A program made the translations under genes and the position numbers. Positions 31,935-38,911 of a stretch of 46,769 nucleotides of DNA are shown here, piece after piece (within the stretch, counting starts at the first letter, position 1; every line of letters begins with the position of its first letter). The stretch covers positions 1 to 46,769 of the IMG/VR virus record IMGVR_UViG_3300048588_000791; one strand, 5' to 3'. This stretch comes from a virus. A model generated the notes under the pieces. The model searched no databases, was not told the DNA's origin, and saw only the letters and a list, made by a program, of their open reading frames with translations.

Positions 31935-32540
31935 ATGATAATCGGTAGCATGTCAGAGGAAAGCAATGGCGCAACGCGCTTTCCTGCCTGGTTTATGGAT
32001 CTGAAAAAGAGAAAAAGGAAGAAGCGGCACACAGCCGAAGAGTTGGCTGAAACGACAGGGATGTCCAAATCGGCTATCCTCCGGGGATTTGATGGACTCA
32101 TTGAAGCCGAGGTAGTCAGGGACGGACGCCAGTCGTCGTATGAGTATCTCGACGATGACCTGCAGTGGCTGGAGAATGAGGTAGCCGCAGGGCGCATTTA
32201 CCCCGTGCGCGTCGATCGGAAAAAGCTGGCCAAGTCCAAGGCTTTTCTGAAGAAAAAAAGTGAAGAGCTGAAGCAGGAGTGTGGACGAGCGCTGGATGCT
32301 AATAGGGTTTATAACCTGAAGTCTGATGAGAACTTCTTGAATGCCTATGAAGCAACCCAATCCGCAGCAGACGGCCTGAACAAAATGCTGGAAGAAATAG
32401 CGGACCTAAGCGACAAAGAACCAATATCAATTGTCGCTTCAGCTGGGTTGATCCTTACCCATCTATCCAAGAATTTGGAAGCGGTCAGAGAAAGATACAA
32501 CGAGTTGCGGAAAGGAGATAGAAATGCAGAACAGCCTTGA
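31935..32540 (+). CDS. Winged-helix protein, candidate phage regulator
   Basis: The 201-aa product has a basic N-terminal arm (MDLKKRKRKKRH). A clear helix-turn-helix follows (TAEELAETTGMSKSAILRGF, then DGLIEAEVVRDGRQSSYEYL) with a wing-like end, and then a long coiled-coil-like helical region (LKKKSEELKQECGRALDANR). It lies behind promoter 31739-31767, which carries the same operator as the two other hub promoters. It is therefore the best visible candidate for the hub regulator, but no direct evidence links it to the operator. It overlaps the following gene by 17 bases. Confidence 0.65.
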   Translation: MIIGSMSEESNGATRFPAWFMDLKKRKRKKRHTAEELAETTGMSKSAILRGFDGLIEAEVVRDGRQSSYEYLDDDLQWLENEVAAGRIYPVRVDRKKLAKSKAFLKKKSEELKQECGRALDANRVYNLKSDENFLNAYEATQSAADGLNKMLEEIADLSDKEPISIVASAGLILTHLSKNLEAVRERYNELRKGDRNAEQP

Positions 32541-32817
32541 AGAAGAATTGTCGACGGTCGTGCAGACTTTTTCCATTTCAGGCAGAGGGACGGCGATTGC
32601 AATTGGTGACTTTCCAGGTGTGATCAAGAATAAGGACTGGGTGAAAGTTCAAAAAACAGATGGGCAGTTTGTCGATCTCCGAATCAATTCGGTGGAGAAT
32701 GCGGACCATAGGCTTGAACGCAAATCAAATGTCTGCCTCATGGTCAAGGGCATCAGACCAGAAGATATTGCTATCGGCGCTCTGATCACAATCAGACGAC
32801 AGAACTCCGCAACATGA
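32524..32817 (+). CDS. Stand-alone EF-Tu/IF2 domain II-like protein
   Basis: The 97-aa protein reads TFSISGRGTAIAIGDFPGVI, then KNKDWVKVQ, INSVEN and CLMVKGIRPEDIAIGALI. This follows the pattern of domain II of translational GTPases. In EF-Tu the corresponding pieces are VF-I-GRGTV, a short basic turn, GVE, and a V-LL-GI--EDI--G stretch. There is no GTPase domain. Domain II of EF-Tu and IF2 contacts the acceptor end of aminoacyl-tRNA. Here a small beta-barrel is co-transcribed with a winged-helix regulator. Its target, whether tRNA, ribosome or something else, is unknown. Confidence 0.7.
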   Translation: MQNSLEEELSTVVQTFSISGRGTAIAIGDFPGVIKNKDWVKVQKTDGQFVDLRINSVENADHRLERKSNVCLMVKGIRPEDIAIGALITIRRQNSAT

Positions 32818-32820
32818 TTT

Positions 32821-32852
32821 ATCAGCCATCGAAGTGATGGCTGATCTTTTTT
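32821..32852 (+). terminator. Rho-independent terminator
   Basis: ATCAGCCATC-GAAGT-GATGGCTGAT forms a perfect 10-base-pair stem, followed by C and TTTTTT. It lies just downstream of the EF-Tu-domain-II-like gene and ends the rightward transcript, where it meets the leftward peptidase gene. Confidence 0.92.
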
Positions 32853-32873
32853 GATGTTTGACTTAAATCATGG

Positions 32874-33623
32874 CTATCGAATTGTCCAGAAATCGCCGGA
32901 AAGTTTCGGATCCTCGATATACCGGTAAGGAAGATAGCCATACCCTTCTTCACCCCAGTCCTCACCCCACGAGTTGCGGATGATAAGCGCCCGTTTCGTG
33001 TCGTCGTAGCCAACTACCAGGACCGCATGTCCGCCCTCCAGGTTTTCGCCGGCTTTGGGCACAGGGATAACCCCGGTCTTCTTCACATTGCGGCCATAGA
33101 TCGATGAGAAAACGCTGAAACCAATAATGATTGGGTAGCCCTCGGCCAGGGACTCGCGGAACTCGTCGAGATCGCGACCGAGGCGCTGATACGTTTTAAT
33201 GCGTTCCTTCGCTGCAAGCGCGATTACGTCGTCCGAGGGGCGAACCGCAAACCGCTCGATATTGTATGGCCACTTGTCTTCTGGTGGGTATCCCCAGGTG
33301 ACGATGGCCTTGACTGTGCTGCGGATGCTGGCGCCGACATCAGTCTTTTGGGTGCCTTCAAGCGAGCGCGTCGCGTAGTAAATGAAGAGCCTCGCGGGAA
33401 CGACAACCGGCATATCGTGGTCGTAGACATCGAGGAACATCGCAGCGGCGCCGGCAGCGTGCGCGGTACAGGAACCGAGATCGCCCTGCTCCCATGCGCG
33501 GAAGAGGCGGTTACGGAGGTCAACTACTTTCGGGAAACTCGCTGCGGTTCGTTTGGAGGCAAAGCGGTGATCCCGCTCATCAGGGGTGTCGGGCAGCCAA
33601 CCAAGCTTTCTTTTTTGAGTCAT
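32874..33623 (-). CDS. C1A papain-like cysteine peptidase
   Basis: The 249-aa protein has the full catalytic set of the papain family: Gln and Cys in WEQGDLGSCTAHAAGAA, His in EGGHAVLVVGYDD, and Asn in IIRNSWGEDWGEEGYGYLPY. There is no signal peptide, no long propeptide and no transmembrane helix, so it should act in the cytoplasm or on virion/host proteins after release by lysis. ATG 33623 follows AAGGA. Papain-like peptidases are uncommon in tailed phage genomes. The gene has its own upstream palindrome (33698-33715) and may be a separately controlled cargo gene. Confidence 0.85.
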   Translation of the reverse strand: MTQKRKLGWLPDTPDERDHRFASKRTAASFPKVVDLRNRLFRAWEQGDLGSCTAHAAGAAAMFLDVYDHDMPVVVPARLFIYYATRSLEGTQKTDVGASIRSTVKAIVTWGYPPEDKWPYNIERFAVRPSDDVIALAAKERIKTYQRLGRDLDEFRESLAEGYPIIIGFSVFSSIYGRNVKKTGVIPVPKAGENLEGGHAVLVVGYDDTKRALIIRNSWGEDWGEEGYGYLPYRYIEDPKLSGDFWTIR

Positions 33624-33697
33624 CAAATTCCTTCATAGGCCTATTAGCAGGCCTTTGCAGGATAACTCTCTGTGCTCTGAAAGCGAATAAATCGACT

Positions 33698-33715
33698 GTT
33701 TACCGCGCAGTAAAC
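33698..33715. promoter_or_regulatory. 18-bp palindrome GTTTACCGCGCAGTAAAC (operator-like)
   Basis: This is a near copy (16/18) of the palindrome at 17949-17966. It lies 75 bases upstream of the peptidase start in the 197-base gap below the receiver-domain gene. Both copies stand upstream of probable cargo genes, suggesting a shared regulator. The inverted repeat AGGCCTATTAGCAGGCCT at 33635-33652 lies between it and the start codon. Confidence 0.55.
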
Positions 33716-33823
33716 GCTGGTTGCACTCAGTTTCGATTGACACGGCGGTAGCATGTAAGATTTGGCGAAACTGGATGGGGAGGCAGTACGAGCCGGGTTC
33801 GACCCAAAACTTGGATCACTAGC

Positions 33824-34258
33824 CTAGTCGGAGGCACCTGCTGCCTTTTTGCGACCTGTTGAGGTTGAATGCAAACGGCCTTTATCGCTTGGCGCTTTTG
33901 AAGCCAGAGATACTGTCATATGGAAGGTAGCTACCTGAAATGGTTTGCTTAGAAAGAACATACCTTGGAACATATCACACTGCGATGGCGTTTGATCTAT
34001 TACACCAGATATGAGGATGATACCAGTGTCCTGGTTCAGGCCTTCAGTGCCCCGCAGATTCACAGCGAAGTCCAGCCCATTCATCACTGGCATGGCAATA
34101 TCGGTGCAGATTAGATCAAATGGTATCGTTGAGCAAAGTTGAAGCGCATCTGCTCCATTGAAAGCTCGAAAGATATTGACGTCTGCATAAGCGCTGCAAA
34201 GAAGGGACTCGAGGTAATCAACCGTTTCTTCTTCGTCGTCGACAATAAGAACTTTCAT
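33824..34258 (-). CDS. Stand-alone response regulator receiver protein
   Basis: The 144-aa protein is a CheY-like receiver: MKVLIVDDEEETVDYLESLL carries the acidic pair, DLICTDIAMPVMNGLDFAV the phospho-acceptor Asp, and FFLSKPFQVA the conserved Lys-Pro. There is no output domain, only a short Lys/Ser-rich tail. It could tap host two-component signalling or bind a host kinase. Such genes are unusual in prophages. A perfect palindrome (TTGGGAAATTCCCAA, 34309-34323) lies about 50 bases upstream of its start and could be an operator. Confidence 0.85.
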   Translation of the reverse strand: MKVLIVDDEEETVDYLESLLCSAYADVNIFRAFNGADALQLCSTIPFDLICTDIAMPVMNGLDFAVNLRGTEGLNQDTGIILISGVIDQTPSQCDMFQGMFFLSKPFQVATFHMTVSLASKAPSDKGRLHSTSTGRKKAAGASD

Positions 34259-34308
34259 TGCACCCGCCAGCTTAAAATGCCCGATATAGTTCCAAAAAAG
34301 GTTCAGAC

Positions 34309-34323
34309 TTGGGAAATTCCCAA
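34309..34323. promoter_or_regulatory. Perfect palindrome TTGGGAAATTCCCAA upstream of receiver gene
   Basis: The 15-base inverted repeat has arms of 7 and lies 51-65 bases before the receiver gene. The segment GGAACTATATCGGG between them could contain a -10 element. Confidence 0.45.
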
Positions 34324-34433
34324 CGCGCGCCCTTTTACCGGTTGCTTAATTTTCCCATTCGGCATGCCGGCGATGCAAGCCGAATCCAACCGAAATATGC
34401 ATGTGACGGGGTTTACCAAGTCCTGACGCCAGC

Positions 34434-35054
34434 CTATGCGCATCCTGCATTCAGTCGAGCCTCCTGGGCAGCCCTGATCGGGCTCCAGGACTGCTGGCTC
34501 ATCCCGAAGTATACGTTCGGAAAATTCCGGCGCGTGCGATACGGGTATCCCTCGATCATCGCAGCTGCAATGAAGACGCCATTCGTAATGTAGCCGATCT
34601 CTCTTTCAACAACATGTTTGAGTCCGTAGCTGGATGAACGGGTATTGATAGTTTTGATCCGCTTGATATGGAGCCGAAGCCATTTTGCTGTGAGTTCAAC
34701 CTTTGCGAGATCTCCTCTGAGCCGCACACGATCTTTAGCCAGGGCTGTCCAGTAGTCCTCTGTTCTCAGTCTAATTTCCCCAACTCCCATCCCGAACGCA
34801 TTCAAAAGGGGCTCTGTTTTCATGACGATTGCAAGGCGCATTTCCATGGCCGAAGCGCTGGATAGGGTCTCCCAGCTTTCAAATTCATGTTCCACTGCAA
34901 TGATATGCTGAGCCAATTCCAGCGACAAACCAAGGCTTTCGGGGAAGAACTTCGCGACTCTAAACCTCGCATCATCCTTGCCGTTCTTAAATTGTCCGAG
35001 CAACTGCTTGGCAAGCTTCTTAAAATGTCCCAATTGGTGAGGCAGAATTTTCAT
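34434..35054 (-). CDS. 206-aa hypothetical protein
   Basis: The protein is basic and helical. Its N-terminal part (LGHFKKLAKQLLGQFKNG ... SLELAQHIIAVEHEFESWET) resembles the short helical motif found before ankyrin-like or toxin domains. The rest (ALAKDRVRLRGDLAKVELTA, then KWLRLHIKRI) is unrecognised. The start ATG overlaps the methyltransferase stop as ATGA, with AAGGA upstream. It is therefore coupled to the methyltransferase and may be its partner, although no endonuclease motif is visible. Confidence 0.6.
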   Translation of the reverse strand: MKILPHQLGHFKKLAKQLLGQFKNGKDDARFRVAKFFPESLGLSLELAQHIIAVEHEFESWETLSSASAMEMRLAIVMKTEPLLNAFGMGVGEIRLRTEDYWTALAKDRVRLRGDLAKVELTAKWLRLHIKRIKTINTRSSSYGLKHVVEREIGYITNGVFIAAAMIEGYPYRTRRNFPNVYFGMSQQSWSPIRAAQEARLNAGCA

Positions 35055-35881
35055 GCATTGTCCTTGTTGAGCTGCAAAATCGTCTCGTTATTGTGACCGA
35101 ACATCAGGCTGCGGAATGCCTCCCTCGCTTGCAGTGGCACAACTCCGTTGCCCAGTGCTTTGATTCGGTCCATCCGATAGGGACACCCATGAGCCACTCG
35201 ACCCACTGGGGGTTCAACGGCCCACCAACCAGGCCGCTTAATGGGGTCGTATTCCGATTTCCACCGGGATGCTTCCAGTCCCGAGCCAGCGGGGTCGGCC
35301 AGAGGTTGTGCCTTGCCATCTGGTGCAGCGATGGACGAACCCGGACGCTCCCTGGCGAGCGATTCGTCCCGGCATTCGAGGCGGTCGGCGTGGGCAGCAA
35401 GCAAGAACCAGCGGTTGCGGACATGCGACGCCCCGATTTCTTGAGCGGATAGCATGCGCCACCGACAGTCATACCCTCGCCCGGAAAGTTCCCCGACAAC
35501 TCGGTCCAGACCACGCAGGCGGATTGCGGCGACGTTCTCGAGGAAAAGGAATGTGGGCTGGATCTCTTCGGCCAGCCGCAGGATCTCGAAAAAAAGTCCT
35601 GAGCGCTTTCCTTCCAGGCCCGCGCCAGTGCCCGCAAGGCTAATATCTTGGCAGGGGAAACCTCCGTAGATAATGTCGACGAGTCCTCGGAGCGGGTTTC
35701 CGTCAAGGGTTCTGACATCATCCCAGATGGGCGCTCGGGGCAGTGAGCCGTCTTCCATGCGTGAGAGCAGGATGGATTGGGGATATTGTTCGATTTCGCA
35801 GTAAGCAACGGGTTTGACCCAAGGGGCAAGTGCGAGTGAGATGCCGCCGTATCCGGAAAAAAGATCCAGGCCACTAAGCAA
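35051..35881 (-). CDS. DNA (cytosine-5) methyltransferase
   Basis: The 276-aa protein has the C5-methyltransferase motifs in order: I (GLDLFSGYGGISLAL), IV (IYGGFPCQDISLAGTG, with catalytic Cys in PCQ), VI (FLENVAAIRLRG), VIII (RNRWFLLAAHADR) and X (RIKALGNGVVPLQAREAF). It starts at TTG 35881 behind GGGAG. A phage methyltransferase usually protects phage DNA from host restriction. No endonuclease partner is recognised, so it is probably a solitary enzyme. The recognition sequence cannot be told from the gene. Confidence 0.93.
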   Translation of the reverse strand: MLSGLDLFSGYGGISLALAPWVKPVAYCEIEQYPQSILLSRMEDGSLPRAPIWDDVRTLDGNPLRGLVDIIYGGFPCQDISLAGTGAGLEGKRSGLFFEILRLAEEIQPTFLFLENVAAIRLRGLDRVVGELSGRGYDCRWRMLSAQEIGASHVRNRWFLLAAHADRLECRDESLARERPGSSIAAPDGKAQPLADPAGSGLEASRWKSEYDPIKRPGWWAVEPPVGRVAHGCPYRMDRIKALGNGVVPLQAREAFRSLMFGHNNETILQLNKDNA

Positions 35882-35916
35882 TCGCTCCCTCTCCGTTCAT
35901 AAACAGGCGTCCGTCC

Positions 35917-36264
35917 TTATAGATTCTCCTTTTGCGTGTCATTGATTTGATTCTGCATCGTCGCCATCGCAGTTACCGAACTGGGTCTTAGATATATGAC
36001 CTTGGCAAGTTTCACATCCGTTTCAAGTTCCGCAGCGAGCAGCGTTGCATCAGGATCCTCAGCGGCGCCACCGAGCGCAACCAACATTTCAAATTCAATC
36101 CTGTTCAATGCCCGTTTCATTGCCCATTGCCGCTGACGCAAGACGGGATCCCTGGGTTCTATCTTCTGCGCTGAATCAAGCCGTACAGACATTGTGGTTA
36201 AGACTTCCTCAATCCTGGCCAGCGCCTCGCTCCGTATCTGTGCCTCTGTCTGGAATTTACGCAT
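35917..36264 (-). CDS. 115-aa hypothetical protein
   Basis: It is a helical protein (MRKFQTEAQIRSEALARIEE, then LRQRQWAMKRALNRIEFEML) without a recognised domain. ATG 36264 has GGGA upstream. It lies between the small basic ORF at 36310 and the methyltransferase and is probably part of the same leftward transcript. Confidence 0.55.
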   Translation of the reverse strand: MRKFQTEAQIRSEALARIEEVLTTMSVRLDSAQKIEPRDPVLRQRQWAMKRALNRIEFEMLVALGGAAEDPDATLLAAELETDVKLAKVIYLRPSSVTAMATMQNQINDTQKENL

Positions 36265-36309
36265 GTTTGTCCCATTGTCTGGAAGTGTTCGGCAAGCTTT
36301 TATTAGACG

Positions 36310-36393
36310 CTAATCGGTATCTGTTATTGCGAGTTTTTCGATGAATTTTTCCGAAGTTTTTGCGCGACATGCTCGCAAAGCGCGCCTGCTCAT
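36310..36393 (-). CDS. Possible 27-aa basic ORF or gene remnant
   Basis: The short frame (MSRRALRACRAKTSEKFIEK, then LAITDTD) begins 13 bases after the stop of the 36407 gene, with a weak AGG before the ATG. It could be a small real gene, a remnant, or chance. Confidence 0.25.
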   Translation of the reverse strand: MSRRALRACRAKTSEKFIEKLAITDTD

Positions 36394-36406
36394 ACCCAAC
36401 CTGAGC

Positions 36407-36976
36407 TCACCCATGCCGATCGAATTCTCGTTCAAAGTTGCGGTCCACGGCCCTGGATACCTGGTCTGCGAAATCCCACGCCGGTTTCGTGTGCTTTTTA
36501 TCCTTAAATCGGTAGAGAAGCTTCAGTTTTCCTCGGCCAGCGCGTTGGAAAAGGCCAAACAGCGGGAAGGGTTTATATTTGGCGTTGGTCGAAAAATCCG
36601 CTTTGAAAACCTCGGGATTTCCGCGGAGGGCTCGCGGCAGCATGCCCCTTGGGATTGGTGTTGCTTTGGACGAGCGGACCCCTGCAGGGATCGCGACATG
36701 ACCGTCCGGGTGCCAGGACTCTCCTTCTTCCTGCTTAAGCATGTAAGGGTCAATGTCATAAACCCTTGCCATCATCGAGGACCGATTGGCAGAATCGGCT
36801 CGGATCCCCTTCTGCACCCACGAATTTCTAAGTGTGAACCGAAGGGGCATATCGCCGCGAATGTCCTCGGCAGCCTGGCGAGCGACAACGGTCAACACCT
36901 TGGCAGCATGCGCCCTCTCCTCCCCCATCTGATCGGCTGCCCATTTTTCGTCAATGTCGACAACGATGCTCAGCAT
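36407..36976 (-). CDS. 189-aa phage protein, possibly virion-assembly related
   Basis: The protein starts MLSIVVDIDEKWAADQMGEE and contains AKVLTVVARQAAEDIRGD and then LRFTLRNSWVQKGIRAD, and ends EFDRHG. The pattern of an early helical part, a LRNSW-type strand and a basic C-terminus recalls small morphogenesis proteins such as the HK97 gp10 type. The match is weak and the gene sits outside the head/tail operon, next to lysis genes. ATG 36976 follows GGAG by 5 bases. It overlaps the HTH gene, so the two are coupled. Confidence 0.5.
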   Translation of the reverse strand: MLSIVVDIDEKWAADQMGEERAHAAKVLTVVARQAAEDIRGDMPLRFTLRNSWVQKGIRADSANRSSMMARVYDIDPYMLKQEEGESWHPDGHVAIPAGVRSSKATPIPRGMLPRALRGNPEVFKADFSTNAKYKPFPLFGLFQRAGRGKLKLLYRFKDKKHTKPAWDFADQVSRAVDRNFEREFDRHG

Positions 36977-37194
36977 AAGCGCTCCATTTGTTCCTCGATC
37001 AGGAGTGCCCCGAGGTGTGGGGCCTGATCGGTTGCGGCGAGGGCCTTGAGAAGGCAGGTTAGCGAAAACCTGTTCGGCAGACGCTTGCCCTGCTCTATCA
37101 GGCACAGGTGCCCGGGGGAATAACCGGCGAGCCTCGCAGTTGCCCGGATCGAATAACCCTTCTGCTCGCGAATGCGCTTCAAAGCAGACCCCAC
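36970..37194 (-). CDS. XRE-family helix-turn-helix protein
   Basis: The 74-aa protein is a Cro/CI-type HTH: ALKRIREQKGYSIRATARLA, then GYSPGHLCLIEQGKRLPNRF. It consists of the DNA-binding domain only, so it could be a Cro-like or operon-specific repressor. It begins with GTG 37194 and overlaps the following gene by 7 bases. It lies just downstream of the lysis genes on the same strand, an unusual place for a main phage repressor. Confidence 0.85.
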   Translation of the reverse strand: MGSALKRIREQKGYSIRATARLAGYSPGHLCLIEQGKRLPNRFSLTCLLKALAATDQAPHLGALLIEEQMERLC

Positions 37195-37205
37195 CCTTGC
37201 CCCGC

Positions 37206-37427
37206 TCAGCGAAGCACCGCATCGAGTTTTGCGAGCAGCAGCATCACCAGGCCCATGGCGGCTGCTGTGGCGATGGCCAGGGAAACCAGACTGCCTGCTG
37301 TAACGCGGCGGCGTCGGGCCATCAGAATGCGCTCGGGTTCCGGATTGATCAGAACACTGGCCAATAGACGATTTCTGATATCGGTTCGCATGCGTTTCCT
37401 CACTTGATCTTGATTCATACCTTCCAT
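37206..37427 (-). CDS. Single-pass membrane protein next to endolysin
   Basis: The 73-aa protein (MEGMNQDQVRKRMRTDIRNR at the start) has a basic MARRRRVTAG segment followed by a transmembrane helix (SLVSLAIATAAAMGLVMLLL) and a short tail. The position immediately after the endolysin suggests a lysis accessory role such as a holin or spanin component, but no family is recognised. The start is uncertain (37427, 37418 or 37451). Confidence 0.55.
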   Translation of the reverse strand: MEGMNQDQVRKRMRTDIRNRLLASVLINPEPERILMARRRRVTAGSLVSLAIATAAAMGLVMLLLAKLDAVLR

Positions 37428-37460
37428 CTCAAGGGGTGAGGTCGCCCCCACCCCATCTTA

Positions 37461-37955
37461 TCAGGATGCCGCGCAGGTCATAAACAGGCGGGTCTCCCAG
37501 CCGTTCTTGGCCCACCGATAATCTTCGTGCTGGCGGTAGAGCTCGAGGCGCTGCCGGTTATAGGCCGCCAGGAATCTGAGGGGACTGACCTGGCGAACGG
37601 CACCCTTCGTCATCGGTCCAAGAATGCCATCGACATCGAGCTTCTGACGCAGGCTGTTCAATGCGCGCTGCACCAGCTTGTTATTGCCGACGACGCCATG
37701 ATTGATTGCGCCATCGAACACCGCCAGCCGCAGCCGCTCAGGATAGGACGAGATTTCAGCCTTGATCCAGTATTCGTCCCAGTAGATCTGCTTGGCCTCT
37801 TCGCGAGTCAGTGACTTGATCCGACCCTTGAGTTCGGGATGGTTGACCGAGCTGATACCCCAGTTGGTTTCGCCGCCGTTGTCGGGAATGATATTGGCAT
37901 ATCCGCGTTCAATCTCATCCAGGATAAAGTCGATCATTTCATCAAAAGTCTTCAT
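37461..37955 (-). CDS. Endolysin, GH108-type N-acetylmuramidase
   Basis: The 164-aa protein has the GH108 (ZliS-like) lysozyme pattern: IERGYANIIPDNGGETNWGI (catalytic Glu in GGETNWGI), IYWDEYWIKAEISSYPERL, and VFDGAINHGVVGNNKLVQRA. A peptidoglycan-binding-like end with DGILGPMT follows. It cuts the glycan strands of the cell wall at the end of infection. There is no signal peptide, so it needs a holin. ATG 37955 follows GGGAG by 8 bases. A stable hairpin lies between it and the previous gene. Confidence 0.9.
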   Translation of the reverse strand: MKTFDEMIDFILDEIERGYANIIPDNGGETNWGISSVNHPELKGRIKSLTREEAKQIYWDEYWIKAEISSYPERLRLAVFDGAINHGVVGNNKLVQRALNSLRQKLDVDGILGPMTKGAVRQVSPLRFLAAYNRQRLELYRQHEDYRWAKNGWETRLFMTCAAS

Positions 37956-37977
37956 GCGAGTGTCTCCCTGTTTGGAA

Positions 37978-37995
37978 GGAGCCCCGGAGGGCTCC
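37978..37995 (-). terminator. Intra-operon hairpin with UCCG loop upstream of endolysin
   Basis: On the minus strand GGAGCCC-TCCG-GGGCTCC forms a perfect 7-base-pair stem followed by TTCC. It lies between the 38008 gene and the endolysin start, and may partly terminate or stabilise the transcript. Confidence 0.45.
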
Positions 37996-38007
37996 CGTAG
38001 CGTGTTT

Positions 38008-38259
38008 TTAAGCTGCTGGCTGGTCTTCGAGGAAGTCGTCGACCTTATCCAGTACGAAACGGCCTATCGTGATCACTTCGCGTTTCGAGTAATCGCGGGC
38101 TTCTGCCGGTAGGTTGCTGATACCAGCAAAGGCTTCGGCAACTTTCGCCTGGACTTCTGGTGTCAGCGCAATTGTAGCCAGATCCGACAGCTGAAAGCCG
38201 TCGCGTAGTTCACGCTTCAGGACTTTTGCGATGACGAATCCGAGTTCAAGAAATTCCAT
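38008..38259 (-). CDS. 83-aa hypothetical protein upstream of endolysin
   Basis: The protein (MEFLELGFVIAKVLKRELRD, then GFQLSDLATIAL) is helical without a transmembrane segment. ATG 38259 is preceded by AAGGA, while an in-frame TTG at 38289 with GGAG is also possible. The position in the lysis cassette suggests a lysis-related or structural role, but the family is unknown. Confidence 0.55.
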   Translation of the reverse strand: MEFLELGFVIAKVLKRELRDGFQLSDLATIALTPEVQAKVAEAFAGISNLPAEARDYSKREVITIGRFVLDKVDDFLEDQPAA

Positions 38260-38326
38260 GGTGTCCTTAATACCTACTTGTTCTGTCAAATAATCTCCGA
38301 AAATTGTTCATGCAAATCATGGTTAC

Positions 38327-38605
38327 TCAGGACGCGCCTTCAAGCGCAAGGTTTGGGTTCGGCAGGCTCCTTTCATTGCGACGTTGAATCTCAGCGTTGA
38401 TGGCTTGGACTTCAGCCCGGATCTTTTTCAGAAGATCATTGGCCGATCCCATCAAGGATTTCTTGGTCACTGTGACTTCGCATTCTGTGGCCACGCGCTG
38501 CGATAGCAGCTGGTGAAGAGCTTCGGTCTCGAGGCCATCGAGGTCATCGATGCTCAGGCTCTTGTAGTCAGCGGCAGCATCTTCAATTTGTTCAAATGTC
38601 ATCAT
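38327..38605 (-). CDS. 92-aa hypothetical protein
   Basis: This is an acidic helical protein: MMTFEQIEDAAADYKSLSID, then LDGLETEALHQLLS and a coiled coil LLKKIRAEVQAINAEIQRRN. It starts at ATG 38605 behind AAGGGG and overlaps the holin-like gene by 14 bases. No family is recognised. Confidence 0.55.
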   Translation of the reverse strand: MMTFEQIEDAAADYKSLSIDDLDGLETEALHQLLSQRVATECEVTVTKKSLMGSANDLLKKIRAEVQAINAEIQRRNERSLPNPNLALEGAS

Positions 38606-38867
38606 TTCGTGTTCCCCTTGCATTGTGGATATATGTTTCGAGCTTCGCGAGCCTTGCTTTCAGGTCCTGGACCTCGCCTTTGTAAGTAAGGTCATATAGT
38701 GTTTCGAGTTTCATCAGCCTGGTTGAGAGCGATTCGACCTGGTCTTTGACTTTATCGAAGCTCTCTCGCAGGCTCTTCAAGGAGCCGATGAGGAGCACCG
38801 TCAGCGGGATACCGCCTGAGGCTCCAGCGGCCAGTGATTGCAGAAGATCAGATGAAAGTTCCGTTAT
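38592..38867 (-). CDS. Holin-like membrane/coiled-coil protein, ATA start
   Basis: With the first canonical start (GTG 38798) only a coiled coil remains (SFDKVKDQVESLSTRLMKLE). The frame is open upstream to ATA 38867 and adds (M)TELSSDLLQSLAAGASGG and IPLTVLLIGSLKSL. Together with the coiled coil this gives a single hydrophobic segment plus a cytoplasmic coiled coil, a layout common among small phage holin-like proteins. GGGAG lies 8 bases before the ATA, the same spacing as at the ATA start of the collagen-like gene. The product is 91 aa. Confidence 0.62.
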   Translation of the reverse strand: MTELSSDLLQSLAAGASGGIPLTVLLIGSLKSLRESFDKVKDQVESLSTRLMKLETLYDLTYKGEVQDLKARLAKLETYIHNARGTRNDDI

Positions 38868-38911
38868 TCTTCAAGCTCCCGAATCAAAAGAGTCTCCGTG
38901 ATTCAAAGTTG

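Noticed and set aside
35093-35669. Plus-strand frames opposite the methyltransferase
   Set aside because: They are antisense shadows; all conserved methyltransferase motifs are on the minus strand.
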